Of a stretch of 64,000 nt of DNA, positions 9,743-17,082 are shown piece after piece. The notes beneath the pieces were generated by a model, which had not been told where the DNA came from, ran no database searches, and saw nothing but the letters and a program-made list of their open reading frames with translations. Source of the stretch: Flavobacteriaceae bacterium LSUCC0859 (GTDB taxonomy: Bacteria > Bacteroidota > Bacteroidia > Flavobacteriales > Flavobacteriaceae); NCBI GenBank assembly GCA_022239325.1, contig JAKOGP010000004.1, positions 62,001 to 126,000 of the forward strand, given 5' to 3'. Position 1 is the first letter of the stretch. The number at the start of each line of letters is the position of its first letter. The position numbers and the translations under genes were made by a program.

Positions 9743-10255
9743 ATGAAAACTTTATTTTTCCCTTTATTATCATTATTAATTTTAGCTTCTTGCACTGTAG
9801 ACACTGTAAGTCAAGATGAACTACTACAACAAGAACTACTTTCATTAAGTGAAGCCTCAATGGATTCTGATAAAAGTGGCTCTTATGAAGACGAAGATGA
9901 TTCCTATGAGGATGAGAATTCAGAGAATGAAAACGAATCTGAAGAAGAAAATGAGTCTGAAGAAGAAAATGAGTCTAATGAAGATTCAGGAAATGATGAT
10001 GAATCTGGAGCAGAAAGTGACACAGATGCAGCTGACAACAGTGATTCTTCCAGTAACAGCTCAGATGCTTCTCAAAACACCCAAGGTTTTTCTGCTACGG
10101 TTCTTTCTAACATACAAACCTATGTGAACACAAATCATAGTGGACAAACTATCATTAAAATGGAGCAAGAAACATCTTACATTGAGGTAGATTTATCCAA
10201 TGGGATAGAGATTTATTTTGATAACAACGGAAATTTCATGAGATATGACAATTAA
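9743..10255 (+). CDS. Acidic lipoprotein with C-terminal PepSY-like domain
   Basis: The 170-residue product has a lipoprotein signal ending LASC (Cys16), so it should be lipid-anchored in the envelope. Residues about 45-90 are extremely acidic, mostly Glu, Asp, Ser and Asn, and include two exact copies of SEEENE encoded by an 18-bp tandem repeat. The C-terminal 55 residues (VLSNIQTYVNTNHSGQTIIKMEQE, then SYIEVDLSNGIEIYFDNNG) resemble one PepSY-like repeat. The acidic segment could bind divalent cations; that is inference. It is the first gene of a rightward set and overlaps the thioredoxin gene by 11 bp, which links it to the ApbE/DUF4266/DUF3570 cluster. Confidence 0.8.
   Translation: MKTLFFPLLSLLILASCTVDTVSQDELLQQELLSLSEASMDSDKSGSYEDEDDSYEDENSENENESEEENESEEENESNEDSGNDDESGAESDTDAADNSDSSSNSSDASQNTQGFSATVLSNIQTYVNTNHSGQTIIKMEQETSYIEVDLSNGIEIYFDNNGNFMRYDN
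9938..9973 (+). repeat. Two tandem 18-bp units inside the acidic lipoprotein gene
   Basis: The unit TCTGAAGAAGAAAATGAG occurs twice in a row without mismatch and encodes SEEENE twice. Such in-frame repeats can gain or lose units by replication slippage and so change the length of the acidic segment. Confidence 0.9.
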
Positions 10256-10691
10256 TATTAAGACGCTTTTATTTGTTTGTATTTTGATTTTTTCATTTAA
10301 AACATATGCTCAAGACTGGACCTATAATTTTAAAGAAGCTGTTCAAGAATCAAAAAAAGCTGACAAACTAATTATGCTTGTTTTTCAAGGCTCAGACTGG
10401 TGTGCTCCTTGTATAAAATTGGAAAAAAAGATTTGGCAATCAGAGCAGTTTAAAACCTACTCAAAAGAAAGTCTCGTCCTAGTTAAGTTAGATTTTCCGA
10501 GAAAAAAAGCAAATCAGTTGGCAGATTTTCAAAAAGAACACAATAATAAAATGGCTGAAAAATTCAATACAAACGGATATTTCCCTTTGATAGTAATTTT
10601 GAATAGCAAGGAAGAAATACTTGATCGTTTTGGATATGAAAACTGGTCACCTGAAGCATATATAAAAAGAATTGACGTAAATAATCGATAA
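10245..10691 (+). CDS. Secreted thioredoxin-fold protein
   Basis: The 148-residue protein has a signal peptide (TINIKTLLFVCILIFSFKTYAQ) and a thioredoxin-like domain with the redox motif SDWCAPC (C53, C56) and the cis-proline region GYFPLIVIL. It resembles the small thioredoxin proteins encoded next to ApbE and DUF4266/DUF3570 genes. In the periplasm it would exchange dithiols with a partner; the DsbD encoded at the other end of this cluster is the natural electron source, and the CGCN tail of the DUF4266 protein is a conceivable client. Its start lies inside the end of the acidic lipoprotein gene, and its last base is the first base of apbE, so translation is likely coupled. Confidence 0.9.
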   Translation: MTINIKTLLFVCILIFSFKTYAQDWTYNFKEAVQESKKADKLIMLVFQGSDWCAPCIKLEKKIWQSEQFKTYSKESLVLVKLDFPRKKANQLADFQKEHNNKMAEKFNTNGYFPLIVILNSKEEILDRFGYENWSPEAYIKRIDVNNR

Positions 10692-11668
10692 TGAAATTTC
10701 TTTTAATCTTATCATTCCTATTTAACGCTAATAAAGCGCAAATCTATACTAAAACAGTATTGTTAATGGGTAGTAGATTTGACATTACAGTAGTGGCAAC
10801 AAATAAAGCAGAAGGAGATTTATTTATAGATACCGCTATAGCAGAAATAGGGCGTATAGAAAAACTAATTTCCAGTTGGGACTCAAATTCACAAATATCC
10901 AGAGTCAATAGATCTGCTGGACTAAAACCCGAGAGCGTAGACAAAGAAGTTTTTGAGCTTGTAAAAAGAGCTAAATATATTTCTCAGATTAGCGATGGAG
11001 CATTCGACATATCTTACGCGTCAATAGATAAGATTTGGAAATTTGACGGCACTATGAAATCACTGCCAACTGAAGACGACATTAGAAAATCTGTAGAGAA
11101 AATTGACTACAGAAACATTGTTTTGAATCAAAACGATCAGACCATATTTCTTAAAAACCCTGGTATGAAGATTGGTTTTGGTGGGATTGGAAAAGGATAT
11201 GCAGCAGATATGGCTAAAAAACTACTTCTTTCAATGGGAGTAAAGAGTGGTATTATTAACGCTTCTGGTGATTTAAATACTTGGGGAGTAAAACCAGACG
11301 GCACAGACTGGACTGTGGGTATTACAAATCCTTTAAATAAAAAAAATATTTTCTCATGGGTACCTCTAAAGGATAAAGCGGTAGCTACATCTGGCACCTA
11401 TGAAAAAAGAGTGACATTCAAAGGTGTTAATTATTCTCATATTATTGACCCCAGAACAGGTTGGCCAATTTCTAATATTGTTAGTGTATCTGTTTTTAGT
11501 CCAAGTGCTGAACTTTCAGATGCCCTGGCAACAACAGTTTTTGTGCTAGGCGTAGAGAATGGCTTAAATCTAATTAACCAGCTAAAAGATACCCACTGCA
11601 TTATTATAGATACCTCTAATACCATACATAAATCTGATAAATTAAAAACCAATGAAGAGTTACCATAA
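10691..11668 (+). CDS. apbE: FAD:protein FMN transferase (ApbE family)
   Basis: The 325-residue protein matches ApbE: MGSRFDITV near the N-terminus, IDKIWKFDG, GGIGKGYAADMA, the ATSGTYEKR stretch, and HIIDPRTGWPISN. ApbE enzymes split FAD and attach FMN to a Ser/Thr of an exported protein. A short signal peptide is present (MKFLLILSFLFNANKAQ) without a lipobox. No classical FMN-bind-domain substrate is encoded nearby, so the target is open; the DUF3570 protein downstream has two SGAS motifs that resemble known flavinylation sites. The gene overlaps its neighbours by 1 bp upstream and 17 bp downstream. Confidence 0.93.
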   Translation: MKFLLILSFLFNANKAQIYTKTVLLMGSRFDITVVATNKAEGDLFIDTAIAEIGRIEKLISSWDSNSQISRVNRSAGLKPESVDKEVFELVKRAKYISQISDGAFDISYASIDKIWKFDGTMKSLPTEDDIRKSVEKIDYRNIVLNQNDQTIFLKNPGMKIGFGGIGKGYAADMAKKLLLSMGVKSGIINASGDLNTWGVKPDGTDWTVGITNPLNKKNIFSWVPLKDKAVATSGTYEKRVTFKGVNYSHIIDPRTGWPISNIVSVSVFSPSAELSDALATTVFVLGVENGLNLINQLKDTHCIIIDTSNTIHKSDKLKTNEELP

Positions 11669-11867
11669 AATTTTATTGATAATAGTCTTATTAAATGTCA
11701 CCTCCTGTACAGTTTTAAAGGAATACGAGAAGGTTTACATAAATGATGAGTTAATTGCGTTAGGACCAAAGTCGTTAGAGCGCTTTGAAATGAATTTTCA
11801 AATTTATAGAGAGGCCGCTGCTGGTGGAAACGGAGGAAAAACTGGTGGGGGCTGTGGTTGCAACTAA
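11652..11867 (+). CDS. DUF4266 lipoprotein with GGGCGCN C-terminus
   Basis: The 71-residue protein has a lipoprotein signal with Cys19 (VTSC), leaving a mature peptide of 53 residues. Its core (LIALGPKSLERFEMNFQIYREAAAGG) is typical of DUF4266. It ends in a Gly-rich tail with two cysteines, C68 and C70, in GGGCGCN. The function of the family is unknown to me. Close association with thioredoxin and ApbE makes redox chemistry or metal binding at the tail plausible. The gene is wedged between apbE (17-bp overlap) and the DUF3570 gene, whose ATG overlaps its stop codon (TAATG). Confidence 0.88.
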   Translation: MKSYHKILLIIVLLNVTSCTVLKEYEKVYINDELIALGPKSLERFEMNFQIYREAAAGGNGGKTGGGCGCN

Positions 11868-13381
11868 TGATTATGAAAAAAAATAACCTAATTTTATTAT
11901 TTAGTTTTGTTTCTACAATCCTTTTGGGACAACAAAAAGATTCTGATGCTAGTTATGAAAAAAAAGTTTTAGACCAAGTAGAAATTGAATTTTTATCTAG
12001 TTATTATGAGCAAGATGGGAAACACGGTGCTGTAGGTGGAGGTTTAGGTAGTGAAAAAATACAAGATGTCACTCCTACACTAGTTATAAATATTCCTATT
12101 GGAAACAATGGCGTTCTTACAGTAGATTCTGGAATATCTGCTTACACTTCTGCTTCTTCCAGTAATATTAATCCCTTTTATTCTGCTAGTTCATCTGGAG
12201 AATATGACGATTATGACGATGATGATAAGTATGAAGACGACGACAAATCCTCTAAGAGAAATGTACCTAATACGTATTCAGGAGCTTCTACAAGTGGAAA
12301 TCTTAGCGGAGGTCCCATAGGTACTCCTTGGTATGCTTCATCTGGGGCTTCAAGAAAAGATGTTTTAACTTATGTTAGTATAAATTATAGTGAATCTTCT
12401 GAAGACAGAAATAGAATAGTTTCATCCAATTTATATGCATCCAATGAATATGATTATAATTCGTTAGGATTAGGTGCTGGAATAGTGGGCTTATTTAATC
12501 AAAAAAACACTGAATTTGGGGTTAAAGCGAAAGCATTTTTTGATCAATGGAAACCTATCTATCCTACAGAACTTCATGAATATGGAAAATATGGGTCAAA
12601 TTTCCTAAACAGCGGTTATTTTAATAATGTAAATGTTTTAGATCAAAGGGGTAACAATACAAGTACATATTACCCGTCAAAATTTAAGGAATGGACTAAC
12701 TCCAATAGAAATTCTTATACCGCATCGCTTGATTTTTCTCAAATCCTAAGTAAAAGAGCACAAATCTTATTTAATCTTGATTTTGTTTACCAACATGGAA
12801 TGTTGTCCACTCCTTATCATAGAGTATATTTTAATGATGTTCCCAAACACTACATAGGACTGTCTGAATTTATCCCAGTATATGAAACTAATCAAAATGC
12901 AGGTGTTTTCAGACTTGCAGATGATATTGAAAGACTCCCTAGTTCCAGAATTAAAATTCCATTTGGTACCCGATTAAATATTTATGCTAGTGATGTGTTA
13001 GCCGTGAGAACATTTTACAGGTACTATTATGACAACTGGGGGGTTACCTCACATACAGCTTCTGTTGAGCTACCATTTAGAATTTCAGATTCTTTTGTTT
13101 TCACTCCTTCAGCAAGATTCTATTCGCAAGTACAGGCAAACTATTTTAAACCTTTTGGGATGCATAGTTCAGAGGAAACGTTTTATACCTCAGATTATGA
13201 TTTGTCTGGATTCACGTCTACCCAGTTTGGTTTTGGAGTTTCATATAAAGACATTTTTACCCAATTTAAAGTCCTAGGCTTTGGACTTAAAAATGCAGAT
13301 TTTAGGTTTCAACATTATTATAGATCAGATAGCTTAAATGCTATAATCTATGGTTTATCCCTTAAATTTATTCAAAATTAG
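11867..13381 (+). CDS. DUF3570 outer-membrane protein
   Basis: The product of 504 residues starts at the ATG overlapping the upstream stop codon; a second ATG two codons later is an alternative. It has a signal peptide (LLFSFVSTILLGQ), the DUF3570 opening EIEFLSSYYEQDGKHGAVGGGLG, and alternating beta-strand sequence to a terminal Asn (GLSLKFIQN), as expected for a porin-like barrel. An acidic loop (112-126, mostly Asp/Glu) and two SGAS motifs (NTYSGASTS at 135-143, SSGASRKD at 158-165) lie in the N-terminal third. SGA[ST] motifs resemble ApbE target sites, so flavinylation is a testable idea. It closes the redox-type gene set and is followed 7 bp later by a sigma factor gene. Confidence 0.88.
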   Translation: MIMKKNNLILLFSFVSTILLGQQKDSDASYEKKVLDQVEIEFLSSYYEQDGKHGAVGGGLGSEKIQDVTPTLVINIPIGNNGVLTVDSGISAYTSASSSNINPFYSASSSGEYDDYDDDDKYEDDDKSSKRNVPNTYSGASTSGNLSGGPIGTPWYASSGASRKDVLTYVSINYSESSEDRNRIVSSNLYASNEYDYNSLGLGAGIVGLFNQKNTEFGVKAKAFFDQWKPIYPTELHEYGKYGSNFLNSGYFNNVNVLDQRGNNTSTYYPSKFKEWTNSNRNSYTASLDFSQILSKRAQILFNLDFVYQHGMLSTPYHRVYFNDVPKHYIGLSEFIPVYETNQNAGVFRLADDIERLPSSRIKIPFGTRLNIYASDVLAVRTFYRYYYDNWGVTSHTASVELPFRISDSFVFTPSARFYSQVQANYFKPFGMHSSEETFYTSDYDLSGFTSTQFGFGVSYKDIFTQFKVLGFGLKNADFRFQHYYRSDSLNAIIYGLSLKFIQN

Positions 13382-13388
13382 AAGTAGC

Positions 13389-13895
13389 ATGAATTTATGT
13401 GAGGAAACGTTTTATGTAAAAATATATGACAGATATTCTGAAGATTTATATAAGTTTCTCTTATACAAATATCAAGATTCTCAAAGCGCAGAAGACATAA
13501 CGCAGAATATATTCCTAAAAATATGGGAGAACTGTAAAGAGTATCATTTAACAAATTTTAAGTCTCTACTTTTTACAATGGGAAATAGAGAAGCATTGAA
13601 TCAAATAAAAAAGCAACAAACAAGGGATCAGTTAGACCCATTAGTTAATTTTTCTTATAAACCTGAAACGCCTGAGTTTATAATTGAGGAAAAGGAGTTT
13701 AATTTAAAACTTCAAAGCGCAATACAAAAATTAAAACCGGATCATAGGGTTGCTTTTCTTTTACACAGAGTAGAGAAAATGAAATACAAAGAAATTGCAG
13801 AGGAATTAGAAATTTCAATAAAGACTGTTGAAAAAAGAATACATGATGCATTGCTCTTTTTAAGGTCAGAGATTGTTGAACTCAAAAAGTATTAA
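13389..13895 (+). CDS. ECF RNA polymerase sigma factor
   Basis: The product of 168 residues has sigma region 2 (YDRYSEDLYKFLLYKYQDSQSAEDITQNIFLKIWEN) and region 4 (KLKPDHRVAFLLHRVEKMKYKEIAEELEISIKTVEKRIHDAL), a typical Bacteroidota ECF sigma factor. I choose the ATG at 13389 because an upstream in-frame start would overlap the DUF3570 gene and add residues unlike the family. It should direct RNA polymerase to promoters of this cluster when released by the FecR protein encoded 2 bp downstream. Confidence 0.93.
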   Translation: MNLCEETFYVKIYDRYSEDLYKFLLYKYQDSQSAEDITQNIFLKIWENCKEYHLTNFKSLLFTMGNREALNQIKKQQTRDQLDPLVNFSYKPETPEFIIEEKEFNLKLQSAIQKLKPDHRVAFLLHRVEKMKYKEIAEELEISIKTVEKRIHDALLFLRSEIVELKKY

Positions 13896-13897
13896 GA

Positions 13898-14785
13898 ATG
13901 GAGAACAAAGAAATAATACTCAATTGGTTGGAGGGCAATTTAACAGATGCTGAAGTGGAGAGAGAAATTGGCTCAGAGGAATTTCAATTATATAAAAAGA
14001 TAATTGACACCAGTGATAAATGGGAATCTCCAAGTAGGAAAAGTACTCATAAAGCAAATTTTTTGAGTAAGATGCAATCCATTCAAAAAAGAAAAACGAA
14101 TACAAGTATTCTATTTAAATACGCTGCAGTTTTAATGATTGGTATTTCAAGTGTGCTAGTGTTTTTTGCCAATAAAAATATTGACACATCTATTGGTAGT
14201 ACAAAAATAGTTTCACTTTTTGATGGTTCAACTATTAAATTGGCGCCAAATTCTTCATTATCTTATAATAGTGTTTTGTATTTCTTTAATAGAAAAGTAA
14301 ATCTTGAAGGAAACGCCCTTTTCAATGTAATCCCAGGTAATTCTTTTACGGTCAATAGCCCGAATGGTGAGGTAAGTGTTTTGGGAACCTCATTTAATAT
14401 TATTGATAGAGAAGACTATTTCAATGTTGTTTGTTTTACTGGAAAAGTAGCTGTGAAAGCAAATAAGCAAGAAGTTATTTTAAAACCTCTTGAGGGTTTT
14501 GAAAACCTGTCTAATAAAAAGTCAAAGTTCAATGATGTCTCAAAAGATTCCTCTAACAACTCTTATTTATATTTAAATCAAGTTCCGTTACATATAGTTT
14601 TAATAGAATTATCAAATTTGTATAATGTTACGTTTAATACAGACGCTATTTCTTTAGAAGGTTCTTATAACGGATTATTTATTAATGACAATATTGAATT
14701 GGCTTTAAAAAATGTATTGTATCCTTTCAATTTTGATTTTGAGTGGCAAAAGGATAATATTGTAGTGATTTTTCCACGTCAATGA
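13898..14785 (+). CDS. FecR-family anti-sigma factor
   Basis: The 295-residue protein has a short N-terminal cytoplasmic part, one transmembrane helix near residues 71-90 (LFKYAAVLMIGISSVLVFFA), and a periplasmic FecR domain: LFDGSTIKLAPNSSLSYN, VNLEGNALFNV, VNSPNGEVSVLGTSFNI. A C-terminal domain with VPLHIVLIELSNLYNVTF follows. FecR proteins hold an ECF sigma factor until a TonB-dependent receptor signals. Both partners flank it: sigma upstream, receptor downstream with a 4-bp overlap. Confidence 0.93.
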   Translation: MENKEIILNWLEGNLTDAEVEREIGSEEFQLYKKIIDTSDKWESPSRKSTHKANFLSKMQSIQKRKTNTSILFKYAAVLMIGISSVLVFFANKNIDTSIGSTKIVSLFDGSTIKLAPNSSLSYNSVLYFFNRKVNLEGNALFNVIPGNSFTVNSPNGEVSVLGTSFNIIDREDYFNVVCFTGKVAVKANKQEVILKPLEGFENLSNKKSKFNDVSKDSSNNSYLYLNQVPLHIVLIELSNLYNVTFNTDAISLEGSYNGLFINDNIELALKNVLYPFNFDFEWQKDNIVVIFPRQ

Positions 14786-17082
14786 AGTATGCATTAGCTA
14801 TTTGCTTTTTTTTCATCTATAGTTTTGGTTCTTGGGCTCAAGAAATTACGCCAAGAGAGTACCTTCTAAAGGCATCAAAAAAATACAATGTAAACTTTTC
14901 TTTTAAAGAAGAGGATTTGAAAGATAAGAATACTTCTTTATCCTACCCTGAAACACTAATTGAATTTATCAATTATTTTAAAGAGCATTTTGACCTAGAA
15001 ATAATATTAGTGGGTCAAAATAATTACGCTGTCAGAAAACCTCTACTGGATCCTATTTATAATGATGAATCTAATTTGGTAAACCTTGACGAAGTAATTA
15101 TCTCATATATCCCAAAAGTAATAGAGCGCTCAGATTACGGAGCATTTGTAATTAAACCATCTGCTATATCATCCATTCCGGGATCTATTAATACGGATGT
15201 TTTTTCTACTTTAGAAAAGCTTCCAGGAATTAATAATTTTAATGAAGCCATAGGAGAATTTCAAATTCATGGAGGGTCTCCTGACCAAAATAAGATCTTA
15301 TGGAATGACATCCCTGTGTATAGAACTTCCCTATTATTTGGTGGAATTTCCTCTATTTCTCCGGAGTCTGTGAACAAAATTTTTATTTATAAAAGTGGTG
15401 TTCCTGCTAAATGGGGAGACCATATTGGTGGAGTGGTGGAAATGATTACAATACCTAATAATCAATTAAATTATAATTTCGGTATTAATTTATTGGATGT
15501 TTCAGCAGGAATTTCGTTACCCCTGAATAAAGATATTTCTGTACAATTCAATAGTAAAAAATCATTACCCAATTTAGAGGGAGCGAATAACCATAATCTT
15601 TTTATAAAAAATTTCACCCAAGCCAATATAAATATTGGTGCTCCACTAAATAATAGTATTAATTACGGAAGCCACTCTGGTAATATTAAAGTACAGGTAA
15701 ATAAAAATAATAAAGTTCAAGTTAATGGATATATCATAGATGATCAGTTCAGTTATTCCATATTAGAGAATAGTATTTTAAACAAAGAGGTTTTGTTTTC
15801 ACATAATTATGGTTTTGGTGCTACATGGGAGAGTAAATGGGAAAGAAACACCTCCAAAGTAAGCATATCAAAATCTAATAATTTTCTAGATCTTACTCAA
15901 AACATTACTACTTTTGAAGAGGAAGACGACGAGATAGAAGAGGAAATTGATAATATTTTGGCCAAAGAAAATAAGGTTGGGGAATTTATTGCGAAATGGG
16001 ACTTAAATATAGCAATTAATAAAAAAACTTTCATTGAAACAGGCTATTGGTTTAATAAAAAAAATATTTTTTTAGAATATGACTCTGAATCAATTATAGA
16101 CGTTGAAACAATAAATTTTGAGAATGCAAACCTAATAACCAATGCACTTTACGCTTCTTTACAGCATACTTTAGACCCAAAAACTCTCCTTAATATTGGA
16201 TTAAGGGGTGTCTCATATAATACCGAGGGATCACTTGTTTTAGAGCCTAGAATCAAAATACAACGAGAAATAACCCCTTCTAATTTATTGGGCTTATCCT
16301 ATGAGCACAAATCACAAAATGTTTTTCAAACCAACCAATCTTTAAGTGATGTTATGGAACGAAGAAATCCTGTTTGGGTTGGTTCTGACCGAGGTTTGTT
16401 CCCTGTAATGAAGTCTAAAGAATACAGCTTAAACTACACTTATGTAAAAGATAGGTTTCTTATAGATATTGAATTCTTTAATAAACGTTGGTCAGGAATA
16501 ACCACCATGAATTACGGTTATTTAGATCCACATGATTCAGATTATCATTACGGAGAAAGTAAAGCTAAAGGGGTAGATTTTTATGGCAACATTAAATTAA
16601 ATTCGTTTTTGTTTTGGGGAAGTTATAGTTACTTAAAAACTCAAAATAGATTTGACAATGTGAATAATTTTAATTGGTTTACAGGGAATTATAATCTCAA
16701 TAATTCAATTTCACTTGGGCTTATTTTTCAAGCCAAAGATTTAAATATGGGCATTAATTGGACCCATCATTCGGGATTACCAAGCTCAACACCCACAGGG
16801 GTATCATTTTTTGACGGTCATTATCACCTAACTTATGACACTTTAAATGATAGCAAACTTCCTAATTATAATAGGTTAGATTTAAACTTCTCTTATGAGC
16901 TTAAAAAAGGAAAGTTTTTTAATACGGAAGTAAGAACGTCTCTCATCAATGTAACTAATGAAAATAATATTTTATTTAGGGACTATAAGTACCTTGCGCA
17001 ACAAGATAAAATAATTGAAATTCCGCAATATTCACTCGGATCTATTTTTAACGTTGGATTATTTTTTAGTTCTAAAAACTAA
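14782..17082 (+). CDS. TonB-dependent signalling receptor with STN domain
   Basis: The 766-residue protein has a signal peptide ending WAQ, an N-terminal STN-like signalling domain (residues about 20-90, REYLLKASKKYNVNFSFKEEDL), a plug domain (VFSTLEKLPGINNF, then IHGGSPDQNKILWNDIPVY and KSGVPAKWGDHIGGVVEM), and a beta barrel ending near GSIFNVGLFF. It lacks the carboxypeptidase-like domain of SusC proteins and looks like a FecA-type receptor that passes a signal to FecR. An extracellular-type loop near residues 378-390 is strongly acidic (EEEDDEIEEEID). The ligand is unknown; an iron, copper or other metal complex would suit the context. The gene overlaps the fecR end by 4 bp and meets dsbD tail-to-tail with a 4-bp overlap. 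Confidence 0.9.
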   Translation: MKYALAICFFFIYSFGSWAQEITPREYLLKASKKYNVNFSFKEEDLKDKNTSLSYPETLIEFINYFKEHFDLEIILVGQNNYAVRKPLLDPIYNDESNLVNLDEVIISYIPKVIERSDYGAFVIKPSAISSIPGSINTDVFSTLEKLPGINNFNEAIGEFQIHGGSPDQNKILWNDIPVYRTSLLFGGISSISPESVNKIFIYKSGVPAKWGDHIGGVVEMITIPNNQLNYNFGINLLDVSAGISLPLNKDISVQFNSKKSLPNLEGANNHNLFIKNFTQANINIGAPLNNSINYGSHSGNIKVQVNKNNKVQVNGYIIDDQFSYSILENSILNKEVLFSHNYGFGATWESKWERNTSKVSISKSNNFLDLTQNITTFEEEDDEIEEEIDNILAKENKVGEFIAKWDLNIAINKKTFIETGYWFNKKNIFLEYDSESIIDVETINFENANLITNALYASLQHTLDPKTLLNIGLRGVSYNTEGSLVLEPRIKIQREITPSNLLGLSYEHKSQNVFQTNQSLSDVMERRNPVWVGSDRGLFPVMKSKEYSLNYTYVKDRFLIDIEFFNKRWSGITTMNYGYLDPHDSDYHYGESKAKGVDFYGNIKLNSFLFWGSYSYLKTQNRFDNVNNFNWFTGNYNLNNSISLGLIFQAKDLNMGINWTHHSGLPSSTPTGVSFFDGHYHLTYDTLNDSKLPNYNRLDLNFSYELKKGKFFNTEVRTSLINVTNENNILFRDYKYLAQQDKIIEIPQYSLGSIFNVGLFFSSKN

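Noticed and set aside
9849-10127. Second plus-strand frame inside the acidic lipoprotein gene
   Set aside because: Met/Lys-rich out-of-frame reading of GAA/GAT-rich repeats; no protein features.
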